From Pycnopodia helianthoides (taxonomy: Eukaryota > Echinodermata > Asteroidea > Forcipulatida > Asteriidae), in the NCBI GenBank assembly GCA_032158295.1, contig CM063249.1:7393195-7457194 (forward strand): a stretch of 64,000 bases of DNA. Direction: 5' to 3'. The stretch's first letter is position 1. Every line of letters begins with the position of its first letter. The position numbers and the translations under genes are program-made. Below, piece by piece: positions 34,158 to 43,561 of this stretch. A model generated the notes under the pieces. It was given only the letters and a program-made list of their open reading frames with translations. It searched no databases and was not told the origin of the DNA.

Positions 34158-34620
34158 TTAACCCTCAAACGAGGCACGTTGTCGGCACATGCTGACATAT
34201 TTTAAATTTCCATTGCTTAACCACATCGTACACACTGGTAAGCTCATACGCCATAAGATCGTAAGCTGGAACATGCCACATGTCCTAGAGAGGGTGTCAA
34301 TCAACATGGGACTGGTTTGGTTAGAAAGGGCAGGATAAAACAACTCTGCCAGCATCTTTTGTGTACAAAATAAGTCTGTCAATTGTCTGTCAATTGTCAA
34401 TGGTAGATGATCCAAATTATAACAATTTATTAATTAAGCAAAAAATTGAGCTTAAATTTATCCAGGCAATACCTGGACATGTAAACAACACACCTAGATA
34501 AAGGAAACGTTGACAAAATGCAAAGCAAACCCCTTTTATCGATGGAAAAAACTTTTCAGCATGTGCTGACAACGTACCGGAGGGAGGGTTGTCCCAATTA
34601 GGTGCCGTGTTTGTTAAACA
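34158..34620. mobile_element. Non-autonomous element, copy 2, uninterrupted
   Basis: Begins TTAACCCTC. CGTTGTCGGCACATGCTGA at the left is mirrored by CAGCATGTGCTGACAACG at 34557-34574. It aligns throughout with 16690-17322 and lacks the MITE found there. The TTAA and CCCT end suggests a piggyBac-derived MITE. The right end is uncertain by about 30 bp. Confidence 0.6.
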
Positions 34621-34990
34621 TACGGACAGTGCCTAAACTGGAGCCTTAGCTTAACCAGTGGTTTCGAAAATGGCCCATGAACGTGTTCAACATACATGAC
34701 AAAGCATGAACTGTTAAGTTGTTTAGTGTTGTTTTTTGTGAAACTAGAGGGATACAGATGCTAGTAGCATTCCAATAATGGTGTTTGCTTCCTTTTCAAC
34801 TCTTTGACTGCTGCAATTTTTTACGCCACCGCTGGTGCCCAGGCCCAATGGCTGAAACCATAAAAAAATAACTCCATTGTGTACCCTAATGCACGTCAAT
34901 ACGCTTTATACAGAAAGAGTATTTCAATTCTTGACCTACAGAGGGCAGTACAACATTGAAATCTCGGGCATAGCATCTACAAAGACCATT

Positions 34991-35110
34991 AGCCTTTTTT
35001 GAGATATGGTGGACACCATAGGAGTGCACTGTTTGGTTTGGGTGTTTAAATCGGATTTACCGATATCAAATAGTGCCCAAGTAATGTGTCCGCTATATTT
35101 CAAAATGGTA
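34991..35110. mobile_element. 130-bp MITE, copy 5
   Basis: AGCCTTTTTTGAGATATGGTGG at the left and CCGCTATATTTCAAAATGG at the right are inverted. The centre has TTTGGTTTGGGTG. Confidence 0.6.
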
Positions 35111-35867
35111 AGTCTATCCGGAGAATTCTCTGGATTAGCAGACAAAATGTTTAAGCAACACTTCCTGCTAAGTAGCTTTAATGAAATGATGCCTTGGGGG
35201 AAAAGCTGGGCTGGTAATCAAATACTGAGTTGGTTGCTGTAAAACACGTGAAATTCTAGCCTTGTGTGGACAATCCCATAAGCTCCACCCGTTCACCAAC
35301 CCATTGCGATCAATGGTGAATGTAGGTAATAATGATAATAAGCCGTTTTTATAGAGCTCTTTATCACACCCGAACACATCTAAAAAATGCTCAATATTTT
35401 TTCTACAGGTGTGCGGAGCTATGTTCGAAATATAAGACCCATTTATTTACCTAGCGCCCTGTAAATGTTAAGAAGTGCTGTGGTGCAGCCAGCAGCCCAA
35501 CCATACCAGAAAACATTGGGGGCGAATGCCTTCTCATTCAGATAACATGTCTGGTTTGCACGCTCATGATAACAATGATCATTTTGAACGCCCCTTGACA
35601 ATTGTGATTCGGCATAACAAACAAACAAACAAACAGATAAAATACATTGCGAGTAGATAGATTACAAGGTTAGCTCCCCAAAAGCTGTTTAAATACGGCT
35701 TATTTCTATCATGGTCCTTAAAAAAACACAAAGACAAACAAATAAAAAAATTGCTTAGGAAAAGCGAAGAATGTGATCAAAAGTGTTAAAAGCTGTTAAC
35801 AATTTGATTGAGAAGAGAGATGTTGTTTTACTGCCCTTTTAAATTGATGCTCTTAGGAAGTTGATTC

Positions 35868-35960
35868 CATTCACGAGTTGGTAGAACACCGACACGTAAA
35901 TCCGATTGTTGCAGGTTCACATCCTGCTCTTGTCATTTTTCTTTGTTCACCTATAACTGA
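35868..35960 (+). mobile_element. tRNA-like SINE head
   Basis: GAGTTGGTAGAACACCGACACG, B box GCAGGTTCACATCCTGCTC, then GTCATTTTTCTTTGTTCACC. Same family as 36657 and 39648. Confidence 0.55.
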
Positions 35961-36656
35961 TTTGCATGTACCCAGTCAGCTTCCCTTGCGGTTTATTTCT
36001 TGATATCTAAAAGGGGTGGAGCTTAATGGACCAGTCTATTATGCAGTTTGATCGCAAAGACCAAAACCTTTGTCCTGATTGTATTTACTTAATGTCACAT
36101 GCAGCTGTATTTTTCCATAACTCATGACCTTTAACCTTTCCATGGGCATTTTGTATACGTACGAATATTCATAAGATCTGTGAATACGTTAACTTTTTAG
36201 ATATTTGCCAATGATCAATTTTAATATGCACACCTTATGTTGTCTTTTGGGCCCTGTGCCTATAGTGTGATAAATTTATAAATTTTGTTTCCATTACTTC
36301 CAGTGGAAACTAGTTGTATCAAATCTTTGTATATAAACAAAAAAATCATGTAAATATGATATTTTTAGAATTATCTCTTGATTGGGCAGGATTGAGTGTG
36401 AGTATTTTTGTGGCATGGTTGGTAGACAAGAAATGTGTTGCAACAAACTCTCTTGTACTTCTTGGTGGTGGGTAGTACGTGAGGTAACAACCTGAAAATT
36501 TTGACAAAATTTGTCCCTGAACGAAAAATTTTGCCAAATTTTGAAAAAGGTCAATCTCTGACAAACATAAACTGTTTTTCTGTGTCTTCTCAAAAAAAAG
36601 TGACTATATGACGCAATTTCCCCAGGCTGGTTGTATAAATAGGAATATCGCCCTCA

Positions 36657-36760
36657 TAGGGCTAGATACCTCAGTTGTTTGACTGGCAGGTAAACCAAGA
36701 GATTGCAGGTTCAAATCCTTCTCTCGTCAATTTATCTTTGTTCACCTCGAAAAGCATGAC
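36657..36760 (+). mobile_element. tRNA-like SINE head
   Basis: GGGCTAGATACCTCAGTTG, B box GCAGGTTCAAATCC, tail TCAATTTATCTTTGTTCACC. The shared tail shows that these are one SINE family rather than independent tRNA genes. Confidence 0.6.
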
Positions 36761-38489
36761 TGCCTAGTTTGATGAAAATTGTCCACAGGTTTGTTGGTTG
36801 AACAGTCTATTAAGAAGTATATTGAGAGATAGGGACTGAATTTACACTAGATCTTTGAAAAATTCTCATAGAATCATTCTCACAGAATCGTAGTAAGTGA
36901 CACACTTTGTGTCTGTGGGTTTCCACGCTATGGTTCAACCCAAAATATCTGAAATAGTTCGGAAGGCAACAATATTCAAATTATAATTTTTTTTTTTGCA
37001 ATGCCCTGACAATCTGTCGCCCCATGCCACAAAGATACTCAGTGCATGATGCCCATATGGAGTGTACATAACACTGTACAGTCTTTTTTGTACATAGTAA
37101 ATAGAGCATTGTACAGAGTGCCTAGTGTGCATGGTATCTTCATTATAATGTTAGATGATAGACAGGCTTGGATGTTGTCATATTATACTTACAGATGCAC
37201 GGCTGTTATCAAAAACGTTACATATAGCCTGGACATTCCTCTTTATGTTGCGTAAATGCGTATTAAATGAAGTCGACACAAACTAAAAATAATAGTCTGA
37301 GTGTGGCCAGGTTATTTTGCGTAATTCAAGAATTGCTGATTGTTTCTATTATGTTACACTGCCGTTTAAGTTATACTCTAATTTATACATTTTCATTAAA
37401 GTATTGGTACGATAGCGTATGCTTTATTGAGCCCAGAGGAGCTTGAAGGTGCATCGCCTAATTTTTGCCCCCAAAGACACCCCATAAATGTGAATGTTGA
37501 TAGATGACTGTTTAAAACGAAAAACATAAAAAACTTACTCACACACCATGCACAATGCGCAAAATACTTGCAAGTGTAAATTGTTTTCTAGTAATGTGAG
37601 ATGATTTCAGGTCTTGTCAATAGCTCATTTGTTTCTTTTATTGTTTACAGGTTTTTTTTCATTCCATTTCTCAAGCGAAAGTATATATTTTCTCGACTAA
37701 GGAAAATAGCTATCTAATATATTAAATCAAAATGTTACCATAAATTTGTCGAAAAAGATTGGGCGATGCATCGTTAAGTTTGATATTTATCCCTGCCTTT
37801 CACCTTTGTGGTACCTTGTTGGATGACCACTTGGGACCAGATTGGGTTAAAAGTCCCTTCCAGATTATGTGTGATGTTCTTTTACACCTCTTGGAATTTT
37901 TCCTCTAATTTTTCCCGTCAAACATGTATGAGGCACTTTTTAAAAATCCTACGAAAGATAATGGCTCCAAAGTTTATTAACCCAAAACAAAATGTGTGTT
38001 TTATTTGTAGAAGCAATTTTTGATGGAATGTCTGGTAAACTTTATATTTCCAACATAAACGTTCTAGGCAATGGTTGCTAGGTTCTGTCCCTACGTTATA
38101 ATGTTGTTATATCAACCAGTACACATGCAGTTTTTCCCTAATCACCTATTGCCACTTATGATTGCTATTATTTGTAATATCAGTATATTTCCCTTTCAGA
38201 ATTGTGAAAATAGAAATTAAACCCCAAAATATGTTTACATTTACTCTGCAAACATTTCCTAAATTGTTCATTATTCATCTGGAAGTTAGTTGACTGATGT
38301 TTAAATGGTGGAGCAACTTTGTTAATTATATTTTTTTAATGCTGTCATTGACATTGATCAGTCATTAGGCGGATGTTAAGGTATTAGATACAGTGTTCAT
38401 GTGATACCACACTGCAGGCCGGCAGAGTGCTTTCTCCACACAAAACCCTTTTGAATTGATGTTGAATGATACGTTCCTATGTAGGTTTA

Positions 38490-39030
38490 CTTGCATGGTT
38501 CAAAACTAAAACTGGTTAACCAAAATCATAAACCATTCAACCATAATCCTTAACCAATTTACCAATACAATCAACTGGTTAAGTGAAAAAAGCAAAGTCT
38601 GTTCTGAGCTAATACGGCTCATCGGGCTGTTGTTTATATCTGGTTTCATTGGCATTAAACAACTGAGAATATTTCTACCCCCCTGGACAGGATGCCAGTT
38701 CCTTGCAGATTACTCCCACTGGTACCAATTTGTATTCCTGGATGGAGAGAAGCAATTATGATAAAGTGCATTGCTCGAGGACACAAGTGTGGCAACTGAC
38801 CAGGCCAGGATTTGAACCCACATTCTGTAAATTACGGAACCTCGCCCTATACCGTTTGGCCGTGACACCCCACTAATCAACTGGTTTAGAACTAAGAACA
38901 ACCGTAACCCTAAACTAGTTTACCAATGCCATCAACTGGTTTACCAAAACAACTAACTGGTTAACACGACTCATAAACTTGTTTACCCAAACCTTAGTTT
39001 ACACAGATTATGAACTGGTTTAATGTGTGC
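38490..39030. repeat. AACTGGTTwACCAA-rich repeat split by a SINE
   Basis: AACTGGTTAACC-type words recur on both sides of the SINE at 38640-38876. Left examples are at about 38508 and 38572. Right examples are at about 38878, 38934 and 38955. The array was probably continuous before the SINE inserted. Confidence 0.5.
38640..38876 (-). mobile_element. tRNA-derived SINE, minus strand
   Basis: On the minus strand: GTGTCACGGCCAAACGGTAT, B box GGGTTCAAATCCTGG, then TTGTGTCCTCGAGCAATGCA and CTTCTCTCCATCCAGGAATA. Same body order as the SINE at 20036-20221. Confidence 0.75.
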
Positions 39031-39647
39031 TTTGATCATCAGGGAGATAATTAGGCACTGTTTTGTAAAATAATTTCAGCAATACAGAGGTGAAACACTT
39101 TTTTATAAATACCACAGAAATTTATATTACGATAGCTTTTGTTTGCCCTTTAGGACAACAGAAACTGTGTACTTATTGACGTTTGAGGAATGGCCAGGCT
39201 ATATTCAAATGAAGGATGCTAGGTTGTTTGATGTGCAAAGGAGTTAATAATAAAAAGAGGATATTTGACGAAAGGAAAATGTGAATGTTGAGTTTATAGT
39301 TATTACCCGCCTTTGTTTCTCACTGATGTCCACACAACCTACAGACCTAAATAGACACAATCACACGAGTCACATGACAAACTGAGCAAACAATGCGTTG
39401 TGTGCATGGAAAAACATGGCTGCTTCCCACTTTACGGCACTCCCATTTGTGTTTGTGTACTTAAAATTATCGCATTTTCATTTCATTTTTTTCAGAGCTG
39501 AGGTTTTGCTCTAGATCCCTTAGGAGGAGATATTTTCTTTTGTGCAAAAGATAGCACTGCTCTTTTTTAGTAGAATCACTGTGTATTTCGTCTTTAATAT
39601 CGGAGAAATAAAACAAATAATAAACCATAAGGGAAACTGCCAACCGA

Positions 39648-39715
39648 GGGCTAGATAGCTCAGTTGGTCCCGCTATAGTCAATTGTTCTTTGTTCAACCA
39701 AAACTTCGAAATATC
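39648..39715 (+). mobile_element. Internally deleted tRNA-like SINE head
   Basis: GGGCTAGATAGCTCAGTTGG passes directly to GTCAATTGTTCTTTGTTCAACC; the B box is missing. Confidence 0.5.
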
Positions 39716-40192
39716 CAGGCAAACTTTTTAAAATATGTTTCTTTGTGGAAGTATGTGTGATTTTTAAAACATTGTTATCGTTCATGATATTTTTTTTCCC
39801 TTGGTTGGAGAAACATGTGTAACCAGGGGTCTTTAAAATTTAGAGTGATATTTCAAACATCTATGTATTAGATATAGAGTGAGATTGCAGTTTTTCTTGT
39901 GGGAACAAGTTGAAAGAAGAACAAATTAATTCCTAAAGTGCAAATCTATATTTTTAGCTGCGAGTTGCATACTTAGCTGCTCTAAATATATATATTTAAA
40001 AAAAATTATAGAGTGTTTGTAAAAAAAAATAAAAGTGTGAATTTTCATGAGTAGGATGGTTATCAGCCCGTTTAATAATCAAAAAGGTTAAAGATGGGAA
40101 CTCAATAAAATGGAATAACTCGATGGTTGAGGGCGCCCTCTTTAATCGCCACCCGCGAAATTTGGACATGTGGTACACATTCATCACAGAGG

Positions 40193-40349
40193 TATAAATA
40201 CACACGTCACGCAGCTTCGTTCTTTCAGCAGAGAGATGCAACACGCACACTGTGTGAGGTTTGGAGTGTAGCACCGCTGAAGTTTTGCATTGGTTCTGTT
40301 TTCTGACGGACATTTGGAGCTGAAAAACTTAGTTTCTTTTCATTGCAAA
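40193..40349 (+). promoter_or_regulatory. TATA promoter and candidate first exon
   Basis: TATAAATA at 40193-40200 is followed about 27 bp later by a pyrimidine-rich initiator (TTCTTTCAGCA) and then a strong splice donor AAA|GTAAGTAAAG at 40350. This is the layout of a promoter plus non-coding first exon (about 40222-40349). It contains one short upstream frame of 11 codons (40236-40271). Pairing with the PPP1R35-like exons 2.8 kb downstream is inference from position and strand. Confidence 0.45.
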
Positions 40350-40917
40350 GTAAGTAAAGTGAGTGTATCAACATACTTTTAATGACGGTAGCTGTAATTT
40401 GGGGCTTATCTTCCACACAGACTCGGGGTTTGGTCAAAGCTTGAGGTGAAACGTTACTTTTTCTTGTGTTGTGCAACGAAACACGCAATGGGTGGGTGGG
40501 TTAGATTAGAATGGCTGGCGTCCAGCCACACCCATGCCAATATGTATTGTATTTTTTATGCTTCGTTTATTTTCATGCATTTTGTGTGTCCACCCAAGGA
40601 TGACATGCAGCTTTGTGAGTGCATAGGGCAAGGACAGAGATGCGAGTTTCTTTTCTCCATGTCATTTTGACGAAAATACTGTCTGACATGACCGTGGGTC
40701 TCATAACACCGTGTTTCAGAGAACTCACTCTAGTCTAGTCTTTGTTGTGCCAAGACGACTTTCATATGGTGAATTGGTGACCAATGACCTTTTACTAATC
40801 TGGTAAAAAAAATCACATCTGGAATGTTGTGGAAATTTGCTAAATTTGCTAATTTTGAAAAAAGTGCTATTTTTACAATGTCAATTTTTTAATTTTGCTG
40901 TCCATATCTGTCAAAAG

Positions 40918-41440
40918 GGGTCACACTAAATACCGACAACTCACGACCCCTCACGACAACTGACGACAACAAATTTTAAATACACTTTAAAAGAACATTT
41001 GAACATAAATCAACCGTTAAATATATGTAGAAGAGTCGTATGCATCTAAATCACCTTCAAACTGTTGAAAAAATTGTATTTTTAACTGTTAAAAAAGTTT
41101 TTTTTTACCCAGAATTATAAATGAACGGTAGCATCCGCCATGTTGTCTTTCGATGTACCTGGACGATACCATTATACCGCAGGGGTAACACAAAATGCAA
41201 GATGATCATCATGGGTATGTGCCCTCTCATGGAGTTGAAAAAATATTATATTTAAATCTCCCCTTGTAACTTCAAATTCCAGTTTGCGGTTTAATTATTT
41301 ACAATAACAAAAAACCAGCAGCTAATAATACCAAAAAGAAAAGAAAAAATACAACTCGGCCCTTAGAACTTACCCCTGCAGTGTAATGGTATCGTCCAAA
41401 GACGTTGAAAGACGTGAGTTGTCGGTATTTAGTGCGACCG
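40918..41440. mobile_element. 523-bp MITE with 8-bp target duplication
   Basis: GGGTCACACTAAATACCGAC and the complement of GTCGGTATTTAGTGCGACC form the ends. GTCAAAAG is present at 40910-40917 and 41441-41448. A second inner inverted pair (GATACCATTATACCGCAGGG near 41165 and its complement near 41375) suggests one element inside another. The 8-bp duplication points to hAT- or P-type transposition. Confidence 0.8.
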
Positions 41441-42059
41441 GTCAAAAGTGACATTTTATTATTACAATTTTTACATTAAATGTTGACGTAAATGCATTGA
41501 AATATAAGTGTCCAGATCCTGTTTCACTTTAAAAAAAAGATTGGCACCAAAAGTGCATATTTTCACCTCAAAAACTGGCGACCAATAAATAAGGACAGGA
41601 CACTAAACCCAAAATTCAGCAACTTTGTACAGGGTTCCTCTTTATGTATGTTTAACACAGAGTAAAAAGACTTATCAAACTTATACTAAGCAGGCAACAT
41701 TGCGCATTTTCCAAACTTGCTCAATTATGAAAATAAAATGAAATGAAAATTGTTGTAACTGTAAACTTAGTTGAAGTTAACGTTAATTAAAGCCAGTTAC
41801 CTTAGGGAGTTTGACAAAAGACATCCACAGACCATCACAAAATGTGCACAATTTTCCCCCAAAACTTCAACCTTTTTGTTTCAGATGAATAAATACCAGT
41901 GCAAGCAATGTTTTAATTTTTTTAAATCTGACTTATGAATGCAGGTTTTTCACAAAGCCACGTGGGGAAGAAGACATTTCTGACAACCTTCCAATGCACT
42001 GAACTCTATCATCGTAGGGAATTTCCAACAACACCCAATGATGTGAAAAAGTTTACGGT

Positions 42060-42400
42060 AAGTGAACAAAGGACTTGGCATATTAACACAAAACTTGGTG
42101 TGTGGATTGGTCTTGGGATCCCCCATAAGTATACAGGTTTCGGACCCTAGGTCAAAAGGTTATTAAGGTCATTATGGCTAGAATAAAAAATGTTGTCTGA
42201 GCGATAACTTGAGAAGGACTTGGCATGTAAACTCCAAACTCGGAAACCTATCATTTTTGTCCCCAGGTCGAACGTTATTAAAGGTTAATATGATTATGGC
42301 TAAAGCAAAAGAAACATTGTCCAAGCAATAACTTGAAAAAAACTTTGGCGAGTTGATTGGTCTTGGGATCCCCCAGAAGCCTATTGCTTTTTGACCCTTG
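42060..42400. repeat. Decayed tandem repeat, period about 130 bp
   Basis: GATTGGTCTTGGGATCCCCC appears at about 42105 and 42356. AATAACTTGA/GATAACTTGAGAAGGACTTGG appears at about 42200 and 42328. Together with GGACTTGGCATATTAACAC at 42072, this indicates three diverged units. Confidence 0.6.
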
Positions 42401-42609
42401 TCAAACATGACTCTTGTTTTACTCATTTTCTTAAAAACTTTATAGCCTTTCAGTTTCAAGTAAAAATATTTAAAGGGAAATTGTCCACCATGACAATCTT
42501 TTATACTCTGAAAGCTATATATCAAATCTGTGAACATTTATATTTCAGTCTTATCAGATGAATAAAACAAAATACAAAAATGTAGCAGTGTTAGTCTGGT
42601 TAATAAAAG

Positions 42610-43175
42610 AAGAAATTTAGGTTGACTAAGTAATGAGCTGCATGAGCTTTCATAGGAAAACTACTTCATCAGATGCAATGAAGCGGACAAGCCAAGTACA
42701 TAGTAATGGGTGAATAAATCCAATAACAAAAGGTGGAGTCAGTGACGAGAGAGCATCTACTCCTGGTATTGGGACAGGAAACCATGGTCCATTCAGTCCT
42801 TGATCAATACAGTTCAGGTTCTTGAGGATCTTTTGTTCAGCAGCTTCCCTTTCAAATCCGTTTCTGAATGCTCCCTGCTGAACAATGGCCACCTTGAGGT
42901 GATGCAGGGAATGGCCAGGCAAATTGTGGTCTCAGCCACTGGTTTCTGTATGTTATTGTTTCTGATGTCAAACTTGTGGTTGTTCATTCGTTGGCGTAGC
43001 GACTGTCCAGTTTGTCCAATGTATACTGCTGAGGGAACTACTAATAGGTGGCATATAAATTACATTGGTAGAGTTACAACTGAAGGAGACTTTGATGGCA
43101 AGTGATGGATTGAATACTGACAGTGGTCTATCTCCATGGTTTAATTTGCAGGAAGCTATGGTTGTAATACATGTA
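42610..43175 (-). pseudogene. Penelope-like element 3' fragment with GIY-YIG nuclease tail
   Basis: On the minus strand, two frames together show a retroelement C-terminus: CNSTNVIYM, then VYIGQTGQSLRQRMNNHKFD (the GIY-YIG core with its conserved QTG..LR.R...H pattern), then LPGHSLHHLKVAIVQQGAF. GIY-YIG endonucleases are the usual C-terminal domain of Penelope-like retroelements and cut target DNA. The frame shifts between the pieces and there is no RT here, so it is a 5'-truncated dead copy. It ends in a hammerhead-like motif (42632-42672). Its 5' edge abuts the PPP1R35-like exon at 43152. Confidence 0.75.
42632..42672 (-). ncRNA. Degenerate hammerhead-ribozyme-like motif
   Basis: Minus strand: CTGATGA (42672-42666), a weak stem AGTAG/CCTAT, GAAA (42651-42648), then AGCTCATGCAGCTC, whose AGCT/AGCT arms can close stem III with a cleavable C after it. 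An extra A precedes stem II and stem I pairs poorly, so activity is doubtful. Its position after the GIY-YIG coding region fits the ribozyme-bearing ends of Penelope-like elements. Confidence 0.45.
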
Positions 43176-43561
43176 AAGGACTAATTGTGTGGAGTATAGC
43201 AGTTCATACACCCACATTATACCAGAGAGCCAGGAGTTCCCACAGCCTCAAATCGGTTCCCAAATCAAGAGGACAGTCTACTGTCCCATCGTTGACATTG
43301 AGTTTGACGGACAAGCAGAAAAGCATGGCAGGCAAAAAGGTCCAATTGGACAGACCTGCAGGCGATGGTAACCTGCTCTCTCAGCCTGTGTATCATTCTA
43401 CGGCAGCCCTCGGTCACCAGCTGAAGACTCTGAAGCAGATGGAATTCGATGCCGAGGGGACAGTGCTAAAAGCTCTGGAGGGTCGGAAATGGCCCGAATC
43501 AACTTTGCCGAGAAGATTGCGGAAGCTGTTAATGTCTCCAAGAAAAAGAACAAATATTCAG
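43152..43561 (+). CDS. PPP1R35: PPP1R35-like exon with a frame change
   Basis: Acceptor TTTGCAG ends at 43151 and donor GTATAC starts at 43562. ATG 43325 has a good context (AGCATGG). Homology runs in that frame until GGTCGGAAATGG (43481-43492), then resumes one base back. The downstream frame alone could start at ATG 43489, but that would drop the conserved PVYHSTAALG segment. The GIY-YIG retroelement remnant overlaps the extreme 5' end. Confidence 0.65.

Larger units (their letters stand above)
35111..40190. other. Intergenic DNA between PHF12 and the next gene
   Basis: About 5 kb without a supported gene. It contains tRNA-like SINE heads at 35868, 36657 and 39648, a full SINE on the minus strand (38640-38876), and an AACTGGTT-rich tract around that SINE (38490-39030). 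The remaining AT-rich sequence shows nothing recognisable. Confidence 0.6.

Noticed and set aside
40236..40271. Short frame containing VRF as the missing PP1-docking motif of PPP1R35
   Set aside because: It ends in a stop after 11 codons and is followed by a splice donor in no useful phase; the VRF is likely chance.
42060..42400. Possible coding exon on the plus strand
   Set aside because: The open frame is made of diverged tandem repeat units and has no splice-consistent family match.
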